Shown one piece after another: positions 1 to 7,010 of a DNA stretch of 15,788 nucleotides. The notes under the pieces are model-generated. The model worked only from the letters and a program-made list of their open reading frames with translations, did no database searches and was not told where the DNA came from. Numbering within the stretch: position 1 is the first letter of the stretch; each line of letters opens with the position of its first letter. The stretch is from JAQVUB01 sp033809415 (lineage in GTDB: Bacteria > Verrucomicrobiota > Lentisphaeria > Oligosphaerales > Oligosphaeraceae): NCBI GenBank assembly GCA_033809415.1, contig JAPXLT010000091.1, positions 1 to 15,788 of the forward strand. Direction: 5' to 3'. The position numbers and the translations under genes are program-made.

Positions 1-150
1 GGGCAGGGTGCAGGGTGCGGGGTGCGTGGTGCGGGGTGACAGGTGGCAGGTGGCAGGGTGGCAGGGTGCAGGGTGGCAGGGTGGCAGGGTGGCAGGGTGC
101 AGGGTGCAGGTGGCAGGGGGCAGGTGGCAGGGTGCAGGGGGCGTAGAGGG
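1..150. repeat. G-rich degenerate tandem repeat (GCAGGGTG-like units)
   Basis: The plus strand is built from degenerate 7-9 bp units such as GCAGGGTG, GTGGCAGG and GGTGCAGG. Runs of three or more G recur every 4-5 bases (GGG-TGCA-GGG-TGGCA-GGG), which fits the simple four-tract G-quadruplex pattern. The tract is open at the window edge, so its full length is unknown. It reads through in several frames without any gene-like protein, so it is treated as non-coding. A C-rich tract at about 341-396 is its approximate reverse complement, so the minisatellite between them sits inside inverted arms. Confidence 0.85.
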
Positions 151-160
151 CTATGTTCTG

Positions 161-340
161 TCCACAATGTCCACCGCGTCCACAATGTCCACCGCGTCCA
201 CAATGTCCACCGCGTCCACAATGTCCACCGCGTCCATAATGTCCACCGCGTCCACAATGTCCACAATGTCCACAATGTCCACAATGTCCACAATGTCCAC
301 AATGTCCACAATGTCCACTTCATCCATAGTGTCCAGCCTG
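161..340. repeat. 9/18-bp minisatellite, TCCACAATG family
   Basis: Five 18-bp units TCCACAATGTCCACCGCG run from 161 to 250 (the fifth has TCCATAATG), followed by seven exact 9-bp units TCCACAATG from 251 to 313. Three decayed units follow to about 340. Because the period is a multiple of three, both strands give long open frames of low complexity (STM/VHN repeats on plus, VDI repeats on minus); these have no gene-like start context and are not called as genes. The same TGGACA/TGTCCA core recurs at about 604-690, 12790-12986 and 15592-15627. Confidence 0.95.
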
Positions 341-396
341 CACCCTGTCCCCTGTCCCCTGTCCCCTGTCCCCTGCACCCTGTCCCCTGCACCCTC
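341..396. repeat. C-rich tandem repeat complementary to the 1-150 tract
   Basis: Tandem CCTGTCC and CCCTGCACC units fill this stretch. CCCTGCACCC is the exact reverse complement of GGGTGCAGGG, which is frequent in 1-150, so the two tracts form long imperfect inverted arms around the TCCACAATG minisatellite. No coding function is supported. Confidence 0.8.
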
Positions 397-400
397 TTCC

Positions 401-553
401 GCCTCGCGCGCGCGATAAGGGTGGTTCGCCCCCTGGTTGGGTGGGGCTTGGAGGCTGTCTGAACCACGGCGAAAAAATAGTGCCGCAAAAACGATTTTGC
501 AAGCAGAATCATAAGAAGTCATACAGAAACATAGAAAATCCTACAAAATCCTA
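401..553. repeat. Terminal block repeat, copy 1 (direct copy at 15630-15788)
   Basis: This block aligns in the same orientation with the last 159 bases of the window. Shared landmarks in order are: a CGCGCGC run, GGGTGG, GCCCCCTGG then GGGTGGGGC (an internal inverted repeat), CTGAACCACGGCGAAAA, ATAGTGCCG, ATCATAAGAAGTCAT, CAGAAACATAGAAAATCC and TACAAAATCCTA. The left part has drifted more than the right. Both copies lie directly 3' of a TCCACA/TGTCC minisatellite, so the composite is minisatellite plus block. No ORF typical of a transposase or other protein lies in it. Copy 1 continues with TAATTCCTAATCAATCC, where copy 2 is cut by the window edge. Confidence 0.88.
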
Positions 554-603
554 TAATTCCTAATCAATCCTGAAATTCTGCATCCGTCACCAAAACTTGT
601 TTT

Positions 604-715
604 TATGGACTAGGGACATGGACAAGAATGGACGCTATGGACATCATGGACACAAATGGACACGTTTTTTATGGACAGGATGGACACGTGCAGCAGGTGA
701 CATTTTTTGCGCCTG
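604..715. repeat. TGGACA minisatellite with conserved CAGCAGGTGAC tail
   Basis: Degenerate 9-bp-type units (ATGGACTAG, GGACATGGA, ATGGACGCT, ATGGACATC, ATGGACACA) are followed by a unique tail, GGACACGTGCAGCAGGTGAC then a T run and GCGCCTG (682-715). The same unit class with almost the same tail (GTACAGCAGGTGAC) is found at 12790-12913, so array and tail travel together. Confidence 0.8.
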
Positions 716-747
716 GGAGCGTTTGGGCGTGGGAGGGCAAACATCAA

Positions 748-780
748 TCACAACCGGGACGGTTGCGCTACCTTTTAAAC
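748..780. repeat. CAACCG-palindrome module (inverted relative to 15495-15527)
   Basis: The core CAACCG-GGA-CGGTTG is a perfect 6-bp-stem palindrome. It is flanked by GCGC-ACC and TTTTAAAC, and the whole 33-base stretch is the reverse complement, with few differences, of 15495-15527. A related copy lies at about 15436-15473. Confidence 0.8.
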
Positions 781-795
781 CGCAAGCTATTCCTT

Positions 796-856
796 CCGTC
801 AAAGCAGCAACCCCTATAAATTTTCCGAGTTTTCCGTGTTTTCCGTGGGCCGAAAA
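796..856 (+). repeat. 130-bp interspersed element, copy A (5' part only)
   Basis: Shares CCGTC-AAGC-GCAAC, CTA-AAA, TTTTCCGAGTTTTCCGTG and TTTCCGTGG with the longer copies at 8589-8717 and 15179-15307. It loses similarity after CCGTGG, 26 bases before the stop of the DUF6067 gene, so only the TTTCCGTG-repeat half is present. Confidence 0.8.
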
Positions 857-881
857 GTATCGTTGCGATGTCGTTAGCGAC

Positions 882-3800
882 TTACTGTATGCCCAGCATC
901 AGGAAATGTGCTCCTGGGATGGACAGTTGTTCGAGTTCCTCGATGCTGATATCCTTATCGTTCCAGAGGTCCCGGAACTGTGTTACCGGATCAATGCCCA
1001 TTTTCTTCCAGTCGATTTCGAGCGCTGCTTTTACTTCGTGGCGGTTAAAGTTCGAGACGATCAGGACGCGCCGGTAGGGATGTCCGTCTTTCCACTCGAA
1101 CCAGCCGCAGTAGACTTGCGGCGATGCGGATTTTACGGCGTCACTGACCCAATATCCGTGGTAGTCAACCACGTCGTCAATTTCGAGTTCTCGGCGGATT
1201 CGCCAGTATTTGTCGATGGTTGGGCGATGCACATAATGTCCCCATACGTTAAGATCATAGACGGACATTGCCGTAAGGGAACGGATGGCATATTCGGGGT
1301 TGTCTAAAATTTCTCTCCGGTGCTGTTTAAGTTTTGGCATAAGGTCACAGGCGCGCCCCTGCTGCAAGATCATCGAGTAGGGCACGCCGGCTTTGCGCCA
1401 ATTTAATTCACTCAGATAAATATCCGGCGAAAATTCCTCGGTATAGGCATACCACAGATTGTTGCAGGCGGCCGCGAAGGTATTTTCGCCTGGTGCAAAG
1501 CTGTCAATAAAAGAGTGGACAAATGGGACAAATGCCACATGGCAGTGCAGGACAATGTCGCCGCCACGCTTATGAATAGTTTTATAGACTCGCAAGAAGA
1601 AGTCGCGCAGACCGAGCGCATCACTCGAAAAAAACTTCTGTCCAAACATATCCACCCCGCCGCAACCGTGTGCTGGATTTTCGCAGTTGCGCACCGTAGC
1701 CACATCAAAGTACAGGCCACCGCATTTGGGATGGTGCTTCATTGTCTCATCGATCCACCAGGTCCACAGGTCAGCGGGGGCGCTTGTCGCATTGGTGCAA
1801 TACTGCCAAAGCAGCCATCGATTTCCCAAGTAGACTCCACTATGGGTTGTACCGGGAAGATTGCGGTCATTTTTATCCCATAGGTCCATGTCGGGTTCCC
1901 AAGTGTTCAAGTGACCAGGCATGGTGTATATGAGGATCTTGATATCTCGACCAGGATATTGCTGGTCAAATTTTTCGGGATAGCGTGGACGAACCATCGC
2001 AGGACTGCTTGCATCACGGCTGACATCTATGCCAAAATCGTGGGTGACTTCTTGGCAGCGCCCATAACTGCAGAAGTTGAAGCGGCGATGATCTTTTTTG
2101 GGAATGCGCGGCGGCGTCGGCTGCAGAACAAGCGTATATTCGGCAGGACGAGGCAAGGTCACCTGTTTGTCAATCATGCGCGCGGTGAGTGTAACTTGTT
2201 TGCTGTCGCGGCGGACTTCCAATGAAGAGCGTCCAGGAGTATTGATCCAGTTTGCGTTTGATTTGTTCCAGAAGCAAAGTCCCTTTTCAAAGCCGGTGAG
2301 CCATAGCAGCCCGGCGGCGCGTTTTTCGTTGGCGTTGTAGCCGCGGACGTTGCTTGTAATGACATCGTTTTCCCATGGAAGCAGATAGGGGTCCAGCACA
2401 TATCTGCCAAATTCCTTGTGGACAGCAGTCATCAGAATGAAGCTTTCAGCCTGTGGAACGGCAAGGCTAAGGTCCATCTTATACATTCCGTCAAACCAGA
2501 GTTCGCCTTTAAAATCGAGTGTGCCCTGATCTGTTTTACCATTGGCGGCGAAGCGGATGCAGTCCGGATCGGTTTTAGTGATCCGGAAGTTATTCCACTC
2601 GATTGCTTTTCCATCAACTGTGAGACGGGGGCTGGCTGTCAGGAGTTCTTCGCCTTTGACTATGATTCTGCTTGGAAGTGGGGAAGTGCCGTCAAATTCA
2701 AAGATGCGATTGAGTACCTCGTAACAATTCTCCCGGAGAATTTTCACGGGATGCCAAGGCAGAGGAACGCTGTTATCTTTGCCAAGGTGCAATTTATAGG
2801 GCGTCATGTCCGGCACACGATAGGCAATTTTACGGGAGAAGCCTGCTGCTGAAACATACAGCGCATGTTCGCCTTCGTTAAGAGTGTCGGGCAGCGGCAG
2901 GGCGACGGTTGATTTGACCTGATTGCTGGTAAAAGTTGTTGCGCTAATGCTTTTACCGCTGCTATCCCACAGTTCAGCGACTCCATCGACGCCTTTGGGC
3001 AGGATATCGGCGAGGAATTGCCCGCCGGCATTGCTGAAATTCAGATCGAGCAATATCTTCTTTTCTTTGCTGACCGTGTTGAACTCAAGCTCCAATGGGT
3101 AGTCAATGTAACAGTCAGTATAGTAACGATATAATGGCATGCCATCCTTTTGGGCATTCAGGTGCAGTTGAAGCTTTCCGGCTGGCAGGGTTGCTTTCCA
3201 GTGATCCAAAGTGCCGGGGAACGCAACCGCAGCCTGCCCGGCGGGAATATATTCAGCGTGAACTGCCACGCCATTGGCCGCGTTTCCGCGCAAATCCAGA
3301 TTGCCGGTATCGAGGCCTTCGCCCAGGATGGGCGCGACGTAATCGGGCGTATCGAGAAAACGCAATTCGCCCGTTGCAGTGAAGCTGTTGTCAAAGATGA
3401 TATTGCTCCACCGGTAGTAGTTGGTCTTGCTTCCGAGGCGTTGCGCAACGGTAAAATCGGCTTTCCAAAGACCGTCAAGCTTGCCGAGGGCAGCAAGGGG
3501 AATCTCGAGGACTGCTTGCCAGCTGTCTTTGCTAAGTTCGACTTTGCAGTTGGCGCCGGCAGGCGACCACCCCAACTCGTTGTCTTTTTTATCATAAATA
3601 GCGCCGTTTCCATTGATGATGAACTGAATGCGCTCATTTTGCGGTGAGACAAGATGGAGTTCAAAGGAGTCGTCTTCCCATAGATTGGCATCACGCTTGG
3701 TATGTTTTTTTTCGTTACAGGGATAGTCGGCAAAGAAGTTGACTGTAAGCATCTCGCCATTGTGGCGGACACTGGCGCTTGCGGTGATTTTATTGGTTGG

Positions 3801-4700
3801 CTGCCCCATTGGTTGGCGAAGCATGACAACGCTGGGCTGATCTCCCTTCGGGACGGTCACGAGATGTGGAGTCAGTGCCTTTGGGGGGCTGGGAGGAAGC
3901 ACACGTTCGTATTCCTTGCGGATTTCATTGGCGCTCAAAGGACGATCGTAGATTTTCAGTTCGTCAATGGCTGTACGCATTGTGTCTGCAGCAGTCTTGC
4001 TGTTGAAAATATCGCCGACGTAGATACGCGCATCCGCTGTAAGTTCAGGAAAGATTCCTGGTGCGGGCTTGGTCGAGCGGGGATAATCTGGCGGCGCGGG
4101 TTTATTGTTCCAGTAGCGTGGCACACCCATTTTCGCGGGGGGAGGCGGTTGCACGCCGTCAATAAAAAGCTGCATCATATCCTGATCCCACGCAATAGCG
4201 ACGTGGTGCCACTGACCGTCGCCCCATTGCTTGGGGTCGATCTGCATTTGCACCTGGCGCGAGAAAATCTTGGATTCCCCGGGCGGAGTCCACTGATACT
4301 GCCCGATGATGTAAGGTCCCCAATAGGTTTTGAAGATACGGATGCTCCTGTTTTTTTCACTGATATTTATGAAACTAATGAGTTGCTCTCCTGAGAAATC
4401 CCAGTTGAGGGGTGCGATCCAAACAGAGATTGTTCCTTTGCGGGGATCGATATTATTCTGTGCGTCATAATAGAAACGTTCGTTGCGGTTCAAGGCGATG
4501 CTGTTGCCCTTTCCGTTTGGTCCTGGGAACATGCGCAGTTGCAAGTCCTTGTCGGGCAAGCCACTCCCTTTTTCATTTCCGTTGGCAAAGGCAGCATCAA
4601 TGGAATAGGCGTCGAAGTTCAAGTCGAACAGCAATCCCGGCTCGATGGCTTGAAGCATAAAGGACAAAAAGAGAACATGCAAGCATAGGTTTCTTATCAT
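882..4700 (-). CDS. Exported LamG / CBM9-like / DUF6067 (GH123-like) multidomain protein
   Basis: The product is a 1272-residue predicted extracytoplasmic carbohydrate-active protein. Residues 1-18 form a signal peptide (hydrophobic CLHVLFLSFMLQA). Residues 25-265 are a LamG/concanavalin-like sandwich, with WHHVAIAWD at 164-172 and the typical end IDELKIYDRPLSANEI at 245-260. Residues 300-450 resemble a CBM9-like domain (DDSFELHL at 343-350). The C-terminal half resembles DUF6067, related to the GH123 clan: YFDVATV with D999 and a Cys/His-rich NCENPAHGCGG near 1005-1015, ending in a beta-sandwich. I chose the ATG at 4700; a TTG seven codons upstream is possible, but GGGAG lies about 14 bases before the ATG. 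It lies downstream of the GntR regulator and pseudopilin on the same strand, 338 bases away. Substrate is unknown and catalytic residues are not proven. Confidence 0.88.
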   Translation of the reverse strand: MIRNLCLHVLFLSFMLQAIEPGLLFDLNFDAYSIDAAFANGNEKGSGLPDKDLQLRMFPGPNGKGNSIALNRNERFYYDAQNNIDPRKGTISVWIAPLNWDFSGEQLISFINISEKNRSIRIFKTYWGPYIIGQYQWTPPGESKIFSRQVQMQIDPKQWGDGQWHHVAIAWDQDMMQLFIDGVQPPPPAKMGVPRYWNNKPAPPDYPRSTKPAPGIFPELTADARIYVGDIFNSKTAADTMRTAIDELKIYDRPLSANEIRKEYERVLPPSPPKALTPHLVTVPKGDQPSVVMLRQPMGQPTNKITASASVRHNGEMLTVNFFADYPCNEKKHTKRDANLWEDDSFELHLVSPQNERIQFIINGNGAIYDKKDNELGWSPAGANCKVELSKDSWQAVLEIPLAALGKLDGLWKADFTVAQRLGSKTNYYRWSNIIFDNSFTATGELRFLDTPDYVAPILGEGLDTGNLDLRGNAANGVAVHAEYIPAGQAAVAFPGTLDHWKATLPAGKLQLHLNAQKDGMPLYRYYTDCYIDYPLELEFNTVSKEKKILLDLNFSNAGGQFLADILPKGVDGVAELWDSSGKSISATTFTSNQVKSTVALPLPDTLNEGEHALYVSAAGFSRKIAYRVPDMTPYKLHLGKDNSVPLPWHPVKILRENCYEVLNRIFEFDGTSPLPSRIIVKGEELLTASPRLTVDGKAIEWNNFRITKTDPDCIRFAANGKTDQGTLDFKGELWFDGMYKMDLSLAVPQAESFILMTAVHKEFGRYVLDPYLLPWENDVITSNVRGYNANEKRAAGLLWLTGFEKGLCFWNKSNANWINTPGRSSLEVRRDSKQVTLTARMIDKQVTLPRPAEYTLVLQPTPPRIPKKDHRRFNFCSYGRCQEVTHDFGIDVSRDASSPAMVRPRYPEKFDQQYPGRDIKILIYTMPGHLNTWEPDMDLWDKNDRNLPGTTHSGVYLGNRWLLWQYCTNATSAPADLWTWWIDETMKHHPKCGGLYFDVATVRNCENPAHGCGGVDMFGQKFFSSDALGLRDFFLRVYKTIHKRGGDIVLHCHVAFVPFVHSFIDSFAPGENTFAAACNNLWYAYTEEFSPDIYLSELNWRKAGVPYSMILQQGRACDLMPKLKQHRREILDNPEYAIRSLTAMSVYDLNVWGHYVHRPTIDKYWRIRRELEIDDVVDYHGYWVSDAVKSASPQVYCGWFEWKDGHPYRRVLIVSNFNRHEVKAALEIDWKKMGIDPVTQFRDLWNDKDISIEELEQLSIPGAHFLMLGIQ

Positions 4701-4701
4701 G

Positions 4702-4748
4702 ATTTTTCGTACTACTCCCAACTTCTTCTTTTTTGTGCAAGATTTTTC
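4702..4748. repeat. CTACT-CCC motif repeat, copy 1 (second at 12740-12789)
   Basis: About 47 bases running TTTCGT-CTACT, CCC, ACTTCTT, TTTTTTGTG, AAGATTTTT are shared with 12740-12789 apart from a short indel and a few substitutions. Here the motif overlaps the leader and possible alternative TTG start of the DUF6067 gene; in the other copy no gene follows it on that strand. This suggests mobile or recombined sequence rather than a gene-specific regulatory site. Confidence 0.7.
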
Positions 4749-4806
4749 AGAAAAGCAATCTCAAGTCATTGGCATACAATCACTTGTCAATATGATCTGT
4801 CTGATT

Positions 4807-4896
4807 GTGGTGCCTTTACAAGGCACTGTCTTTGGGTGGGTTCCTCACCCCAGGCTAAAGCCAGGGGTTAAGCATGGTTAAGCGCCTACGGCGCAA
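4807..4896. repeat. Cluster of three intergenic hairpins (REP-like)
   Basis: Three consecutive inverted repeats lie here: GTGCCTT-TAC-AAGGCAC; ACCCC-A-GGCT-AA-AGCC-A-GGGGT; and GCGCC-TAC-GGCGC. The second and third resemble the palindromic intergenic units common in planctomycete and related genomes; that resemblance is from general knowledge, not from a search. They sit between the pseudopilin stop and the DUF6067 gene and could attenuate transcription or stabilise mRNA. Confidence 0.7.
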
Positions 4897-4933
4897 AGCA
4901 TTATGCCGATCCGGCTGATCTGACCGATCGGCT

Positions 4934-5010
4934 GTCCGTGTAAAGTCCGTGTAAAGTCCGTGTAAAGTCCGTGTAAAGTCCGTGTAAAGTCCGTGTAAAG
5001 TCCGTGTGGG
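4934..5010. repeat. 11-bp tandem repeat, seven units
   Basis: Six exact copies of GTCCGTGTAAA run from 4934 to 4999, and a seventh at 5000-5010 ends in GGG instead of AAA. There are no spacers, so it is not CRISPR. It lies just beyond the 3' end of the pseudopilin gene (stop at 5039). A period of 11 keeps every unit on nearly the same DNA face. Exact unit identity implies recent slippage or recombination. Confidence 0.97.
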
Positions 5011-5011
5011 T

Positions 5012-5040
5012 TAAAAATGCCAGCCTACCTTAAGTTGGCT
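5012..5040 (-). terminator. Possible weak terminator after the pseudopilin gene
   Basis: On the minus strand the stop codon is followed by AGCCA-ACTTAAGGTAGGC-TGGC and then ATTTTTAA. The stem is short and imperfect (GCCA/TGGC with extra pairs inside), so partial read-through into the DUF6067 gene is plausible. Confidence 0.35.
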
Positions 5041-5830
5041 ACCATGCCATTCCGCCGTTTATCGATGCGACAGGATAGATTCGCCAGTAGGGTTCCCGGC
5101 CAGCGATATTCGGTTCGGTATCGCTACGCCAGTAAGCTCGACCGCTATACGTGTCGACATGTCCATCAGCGTGAACCGCATTGAAGGAGTTGCCTCCGTT
5201 ATGGCGGAAATCGGTCATGTCATATGACCAGCTTCCACCGCCAGTACGGTATCGCCAAAAGGAGCTTTTGGTGACATTGTAGCTTTCCGACTCGGTAAAT
5301 GCGATGTGGTAGGAAGGTCGTTTGAGCCGGGTCAGTTTTTGCATTTTTCCACCGTTATGAAAATATCCCATCAGGCTGGTGTTTTGCGCATAGCTGATGC
5401 TTCGTCTGGAATAGCCGGCGGCAGACAAGTCGGCTGAAATTGCGCCATCTTCCCGGCGGGAAGGACAACCGAGAAAACTTTTGCCCGCCAACCACGCTTC
5501 ATCGCTGATCCCTGCCGCCAACGTATAGCGCAACCAGCCGCGCAATTGTAGCCAAGATGTCGTGTTCACCACATTGCCGTCACCTCGAGCTGTTGCCTGT
5601 GGAATGCCATAATCATCAAAATCGGACATGTAAATTGCCAGCGCAGTACCCAATTGCTTGAAGTTGTTTTGACAGAGCACCGAGTAGGCACGGTCACGGG
5701 CTTTTTGCAATGCCGGTAAAAGCATCGAGGCCAAAATCGCGATAATTGCTATTACCACGAGAAGCTCAATCAGCGTAAACACATGCCTTGCAGATCGTTG
5801 CTGAAATACCTTCCTTGCTGATATTTGCAT
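5039..5830 (-). CDS. Pseudopilin with prepilin-type N-terminal methylation motif
   Basis: This 263-residue protein is a type II secretion/type IV pilus-like pseudopilin of the expanded DUF1559-like group. A short basic leader (QQRSARHV) precedes FTLIELLVVIAIIAILA at 18-34, with E22 at the usual position 5 of the mature protein, then SMLLPALQKARDRA. The globular part has Cys residues at 53 and 122 and ends near an FRHNGGN...ADGHVD segment (H210, D222, G223), a relative of the H-X9-DG motif but with eleven residues between. The residue before the predicted cleavage is Val, not the classic Gly. I chose the ATG at 5830 because AAGGAG stands seven bases upstream; a TTG at 5848 would overlap the regulator gene. 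It is 14 bases downstream of the GntR gene, so the two are very likely cotranscribed. Confidence 0.9.
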   Translation of the reverse strand: MQISARKVFQQRSARHVFTLIELLVVIAIIAILASMLLPALQKARDRAYSVLCQNNFKQLGTALAIYMSDFDDYGIPQATARGDGNVVNTTSWLQLRGWLRYTLAAGISDEAWLAGKSFLGCPSRREDGAISADLSAAGYSRRSISYAQNTSLMGYFHNGGKMQKLTRLKRPSYHIAFTESESYNVTKSSFWRYRTGGGSWSYDMTDFRHNGGNSFNAVHADGHVDTYSGRAYWRSDTEPNIAGREPYWRIYPVASINGGMAW

Positions 5831-5837
5831 TTTTTCT

Positions 5838-5843
5838 CTCCTT
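5838..5843 (-). promoter_or_regulatory. Ribosome binding site deciding the pseudopilin start
   Basis: AAGGAG on the minus strand lies seven bases before the ATG at 5830 and two bases from the regulator stop codon (5845-5847). It rules in the ATG over the in-frame TTG at 5848 and suggests translational coupling. Confidence 0.85.
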
Positions 5844-5844
5844 T

Positions 5845-6963
5845 TCAAACATACTGGGCGACAGTGACAGCAGCTTCACTTTTTTCTGATACTTTTTCAA
5901 CGAAAAAACTGGGAAATTCCGTTAATTTTTCGTTACGCCGGATCGCTTGTTCTGCTTTTTCCATGATCTGAAGGCCCATTTCATAGCGTGGGATGCGGAA
6001 AAAGGTGGGCGGTGGGCGCAATCCCGCGAACGTATGTCCACTTGCTATGGCGGTTAGAATCAGGTCTTTGCCCGGTTGCTGCCCGATTGCATATGCGGCT
6101 GCATAGAGATCATCCATGATATCTGTGGCGTCACAGAAAATAAATTCCGCTTCTCGCCTGGACAGCACTTCCTTCAGTTTTTCGATCAGCAGCGGGTCTG
6201 CATGATCAAAATGCCATATCCCTTCTTGCGGCACTTGGATGCCAGCTTGTTTTGCATCTTCCAGAAAATCCAATCCGCGTGGGGTATTTGGTTTGGGGAG
6301 AGAAATTACACCCGCGCTGGAACAGCCACTTTCCTGTAGCATTGTTGCCAAACGCTTCCTGGCGTCAGCGCGGTCATAGTCTACGACAATTACATCCGGC
6401 GAGGCTGGTTGGAAGCCTCCAGGCAGGCAAAAAGTCAGGCGTTCCTGTGCGGAAGCCTTTTGCAATTTGTTTAACTGCCAGCCGGTGAAGATCACAAAGT
6501 CGAACTTTTTCAGGGCCATGAGTTGTTGTTGCAGGAGTGCGGGGTTGGGGTCATCCTGAAAATATGTGAATTGCAGGTTCATGCCAAGTGCTTGTGACCC
6601 GTTTAGGAGTCCACGGTAAAGTTCCGAACTCAAGCCCCAATTCTCACTTTTGCGACTGGCAGGAGAAATCCCTTTCTCGGGAAATGCAAAACAGGCATAT
6701 AGCTGCTTCTTTTCGGCTCGAAGCCGATTCGAAACAAAAACGCCCTTTACCGGAACGCGTTCTATCAGTGTTTCTTCTTCAAGAATATCTAAGGCCTTAA
6801 CAATGGTAACCGGACTGACATCGAAATCGCTCGCAAACTGACGGATTGTTTTCAGGCGTTTGCCAGGAAGGTATTCGCCCGTTTCAATACGCGTACGAAT
6901 GATCGCGCTGATCTGGCAGGGCAGAGGCACTGCTTCATCTTTATGCAATAAAAGTTTCGGCAT
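5845..6963 (-). CDS. GntR-type regulator with LacI-like sugar-binding sensor domain
   Basis: The 372-residue product combines a winged helix-turn-helix of the GntR type at residues 13-79 (LPCQISAIIRTRIETGEY, LPGKRLKTIRQFA, VSPVTIVKALDILEEE, VKGVFVSN) with a C-terminal domain, about 88-350, resembling periplasmic-binding-protein/LacI effector domains. This AraR-like architecture is known for sugar-responsive repressors. It is the first gene of a predicted unit with the pseudopilin and probably the DUF6067 protein, so control of that hydrolase cassette and autoregulation are inferred. A TTGACA-TATATT promoter and four 10-bp repeats lie upstream. The start ATG at 6963 has no strong Shine-Dalgarno sequence. 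The ligand is unknown. Confidence 0.9.
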   Translation of the reverse strand: MPKLLLHKDEAVPLPCQISAIIRTRIETGEYLPGKRLKTIRQFASDFDVSPVTIVKALDILEEETLIERVPVKGVFVSNRLRAEKKQLYACFAFPEKGISPASRKSENWGLSSELYRGLLNGSQALGMNLQFTYFQDDPNPALLQQQLMALKKFDFVIFTGWQLNKLQKASAQERLTFCLPGGFQPASPDVIVVDYDRADARKRLATMLQESGCSSAGVISLPKPNTPRGLDFLEDAKQAGIQVPQEGIWHFDHADPLLIEKLKEVLSRREAEFIFCDATDIMDDLYAAAYAIGQQPGKDLILTAIASGHTFAGLRPPPTFFRIPRYEMGLQIMEKAEQAIRRNEKLTEFPSFFVEKVSEKSEAAVTVAQYV

Positions 6964-6970
6964 GACTTTT

Positions 6971-7010
6971 TATGTTATGGTTTGTAATGCTATGTTTAAC
7001 TATGTTACAA
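6971..7010. promoter_or_regulatory. Four 10-bp repeats, candidate operator of the GntR regulator
   Basis: Four consecutive decamers are seen on the plus strand: TATGTTATGG, TTTGTAATGC, TATGTTTAAC and TATGTTACAA. They start directly at the -10 box of the minus-strand promoter and cover the expected transcription start and leader. Exact 10-bp phasing places all units on one helix face, as expected for cooperative binding. That the regulator binds here is inference. Confidence 0.5.

Larger units (their letters stand above)
554..881. other. Intergenic tract with repeat fragments, no gene
   Basis: This non-coding stretch holds, in order: ATGGACA-type minisatellite units from about 604 to 690; a conserved tail at 682-715 that recurs at 12879-12913; a CAACCG-palindrome module at 748-780; and a truncated 130-bp family element at 796-856. 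Immediately 3' of the minus-strand gene ending at 882 are two small stem-loops (GTCG-CTAA-CGAC and ATCG-CAA-CGAT) followed by TTTT on the minus strand, a weak possible terminator. Long plus-strand frames that run from here into 1307 are antisense to the DUF6067 gene and are not called. Confidence 0.7.

Noticed and set aside
151..522. Minus-strand open frame with VDI repeats, and the matching plus-strand STM/VHN frames at 8-462
   Set aside because: They exist because the minisatellite period is a multiple of three; there is no ribosome binding site, no domain, and all frames are equally open.
597..1307. 236-codon plus-strand open frame
   Set aside because: Its first part lies in repeats and the rest is antisense to the DUF6067 gene.
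4934..5010. Possible CRISPR array
   Set aside because: Units are 11 bp with no spacers and no cas genes are nearby.
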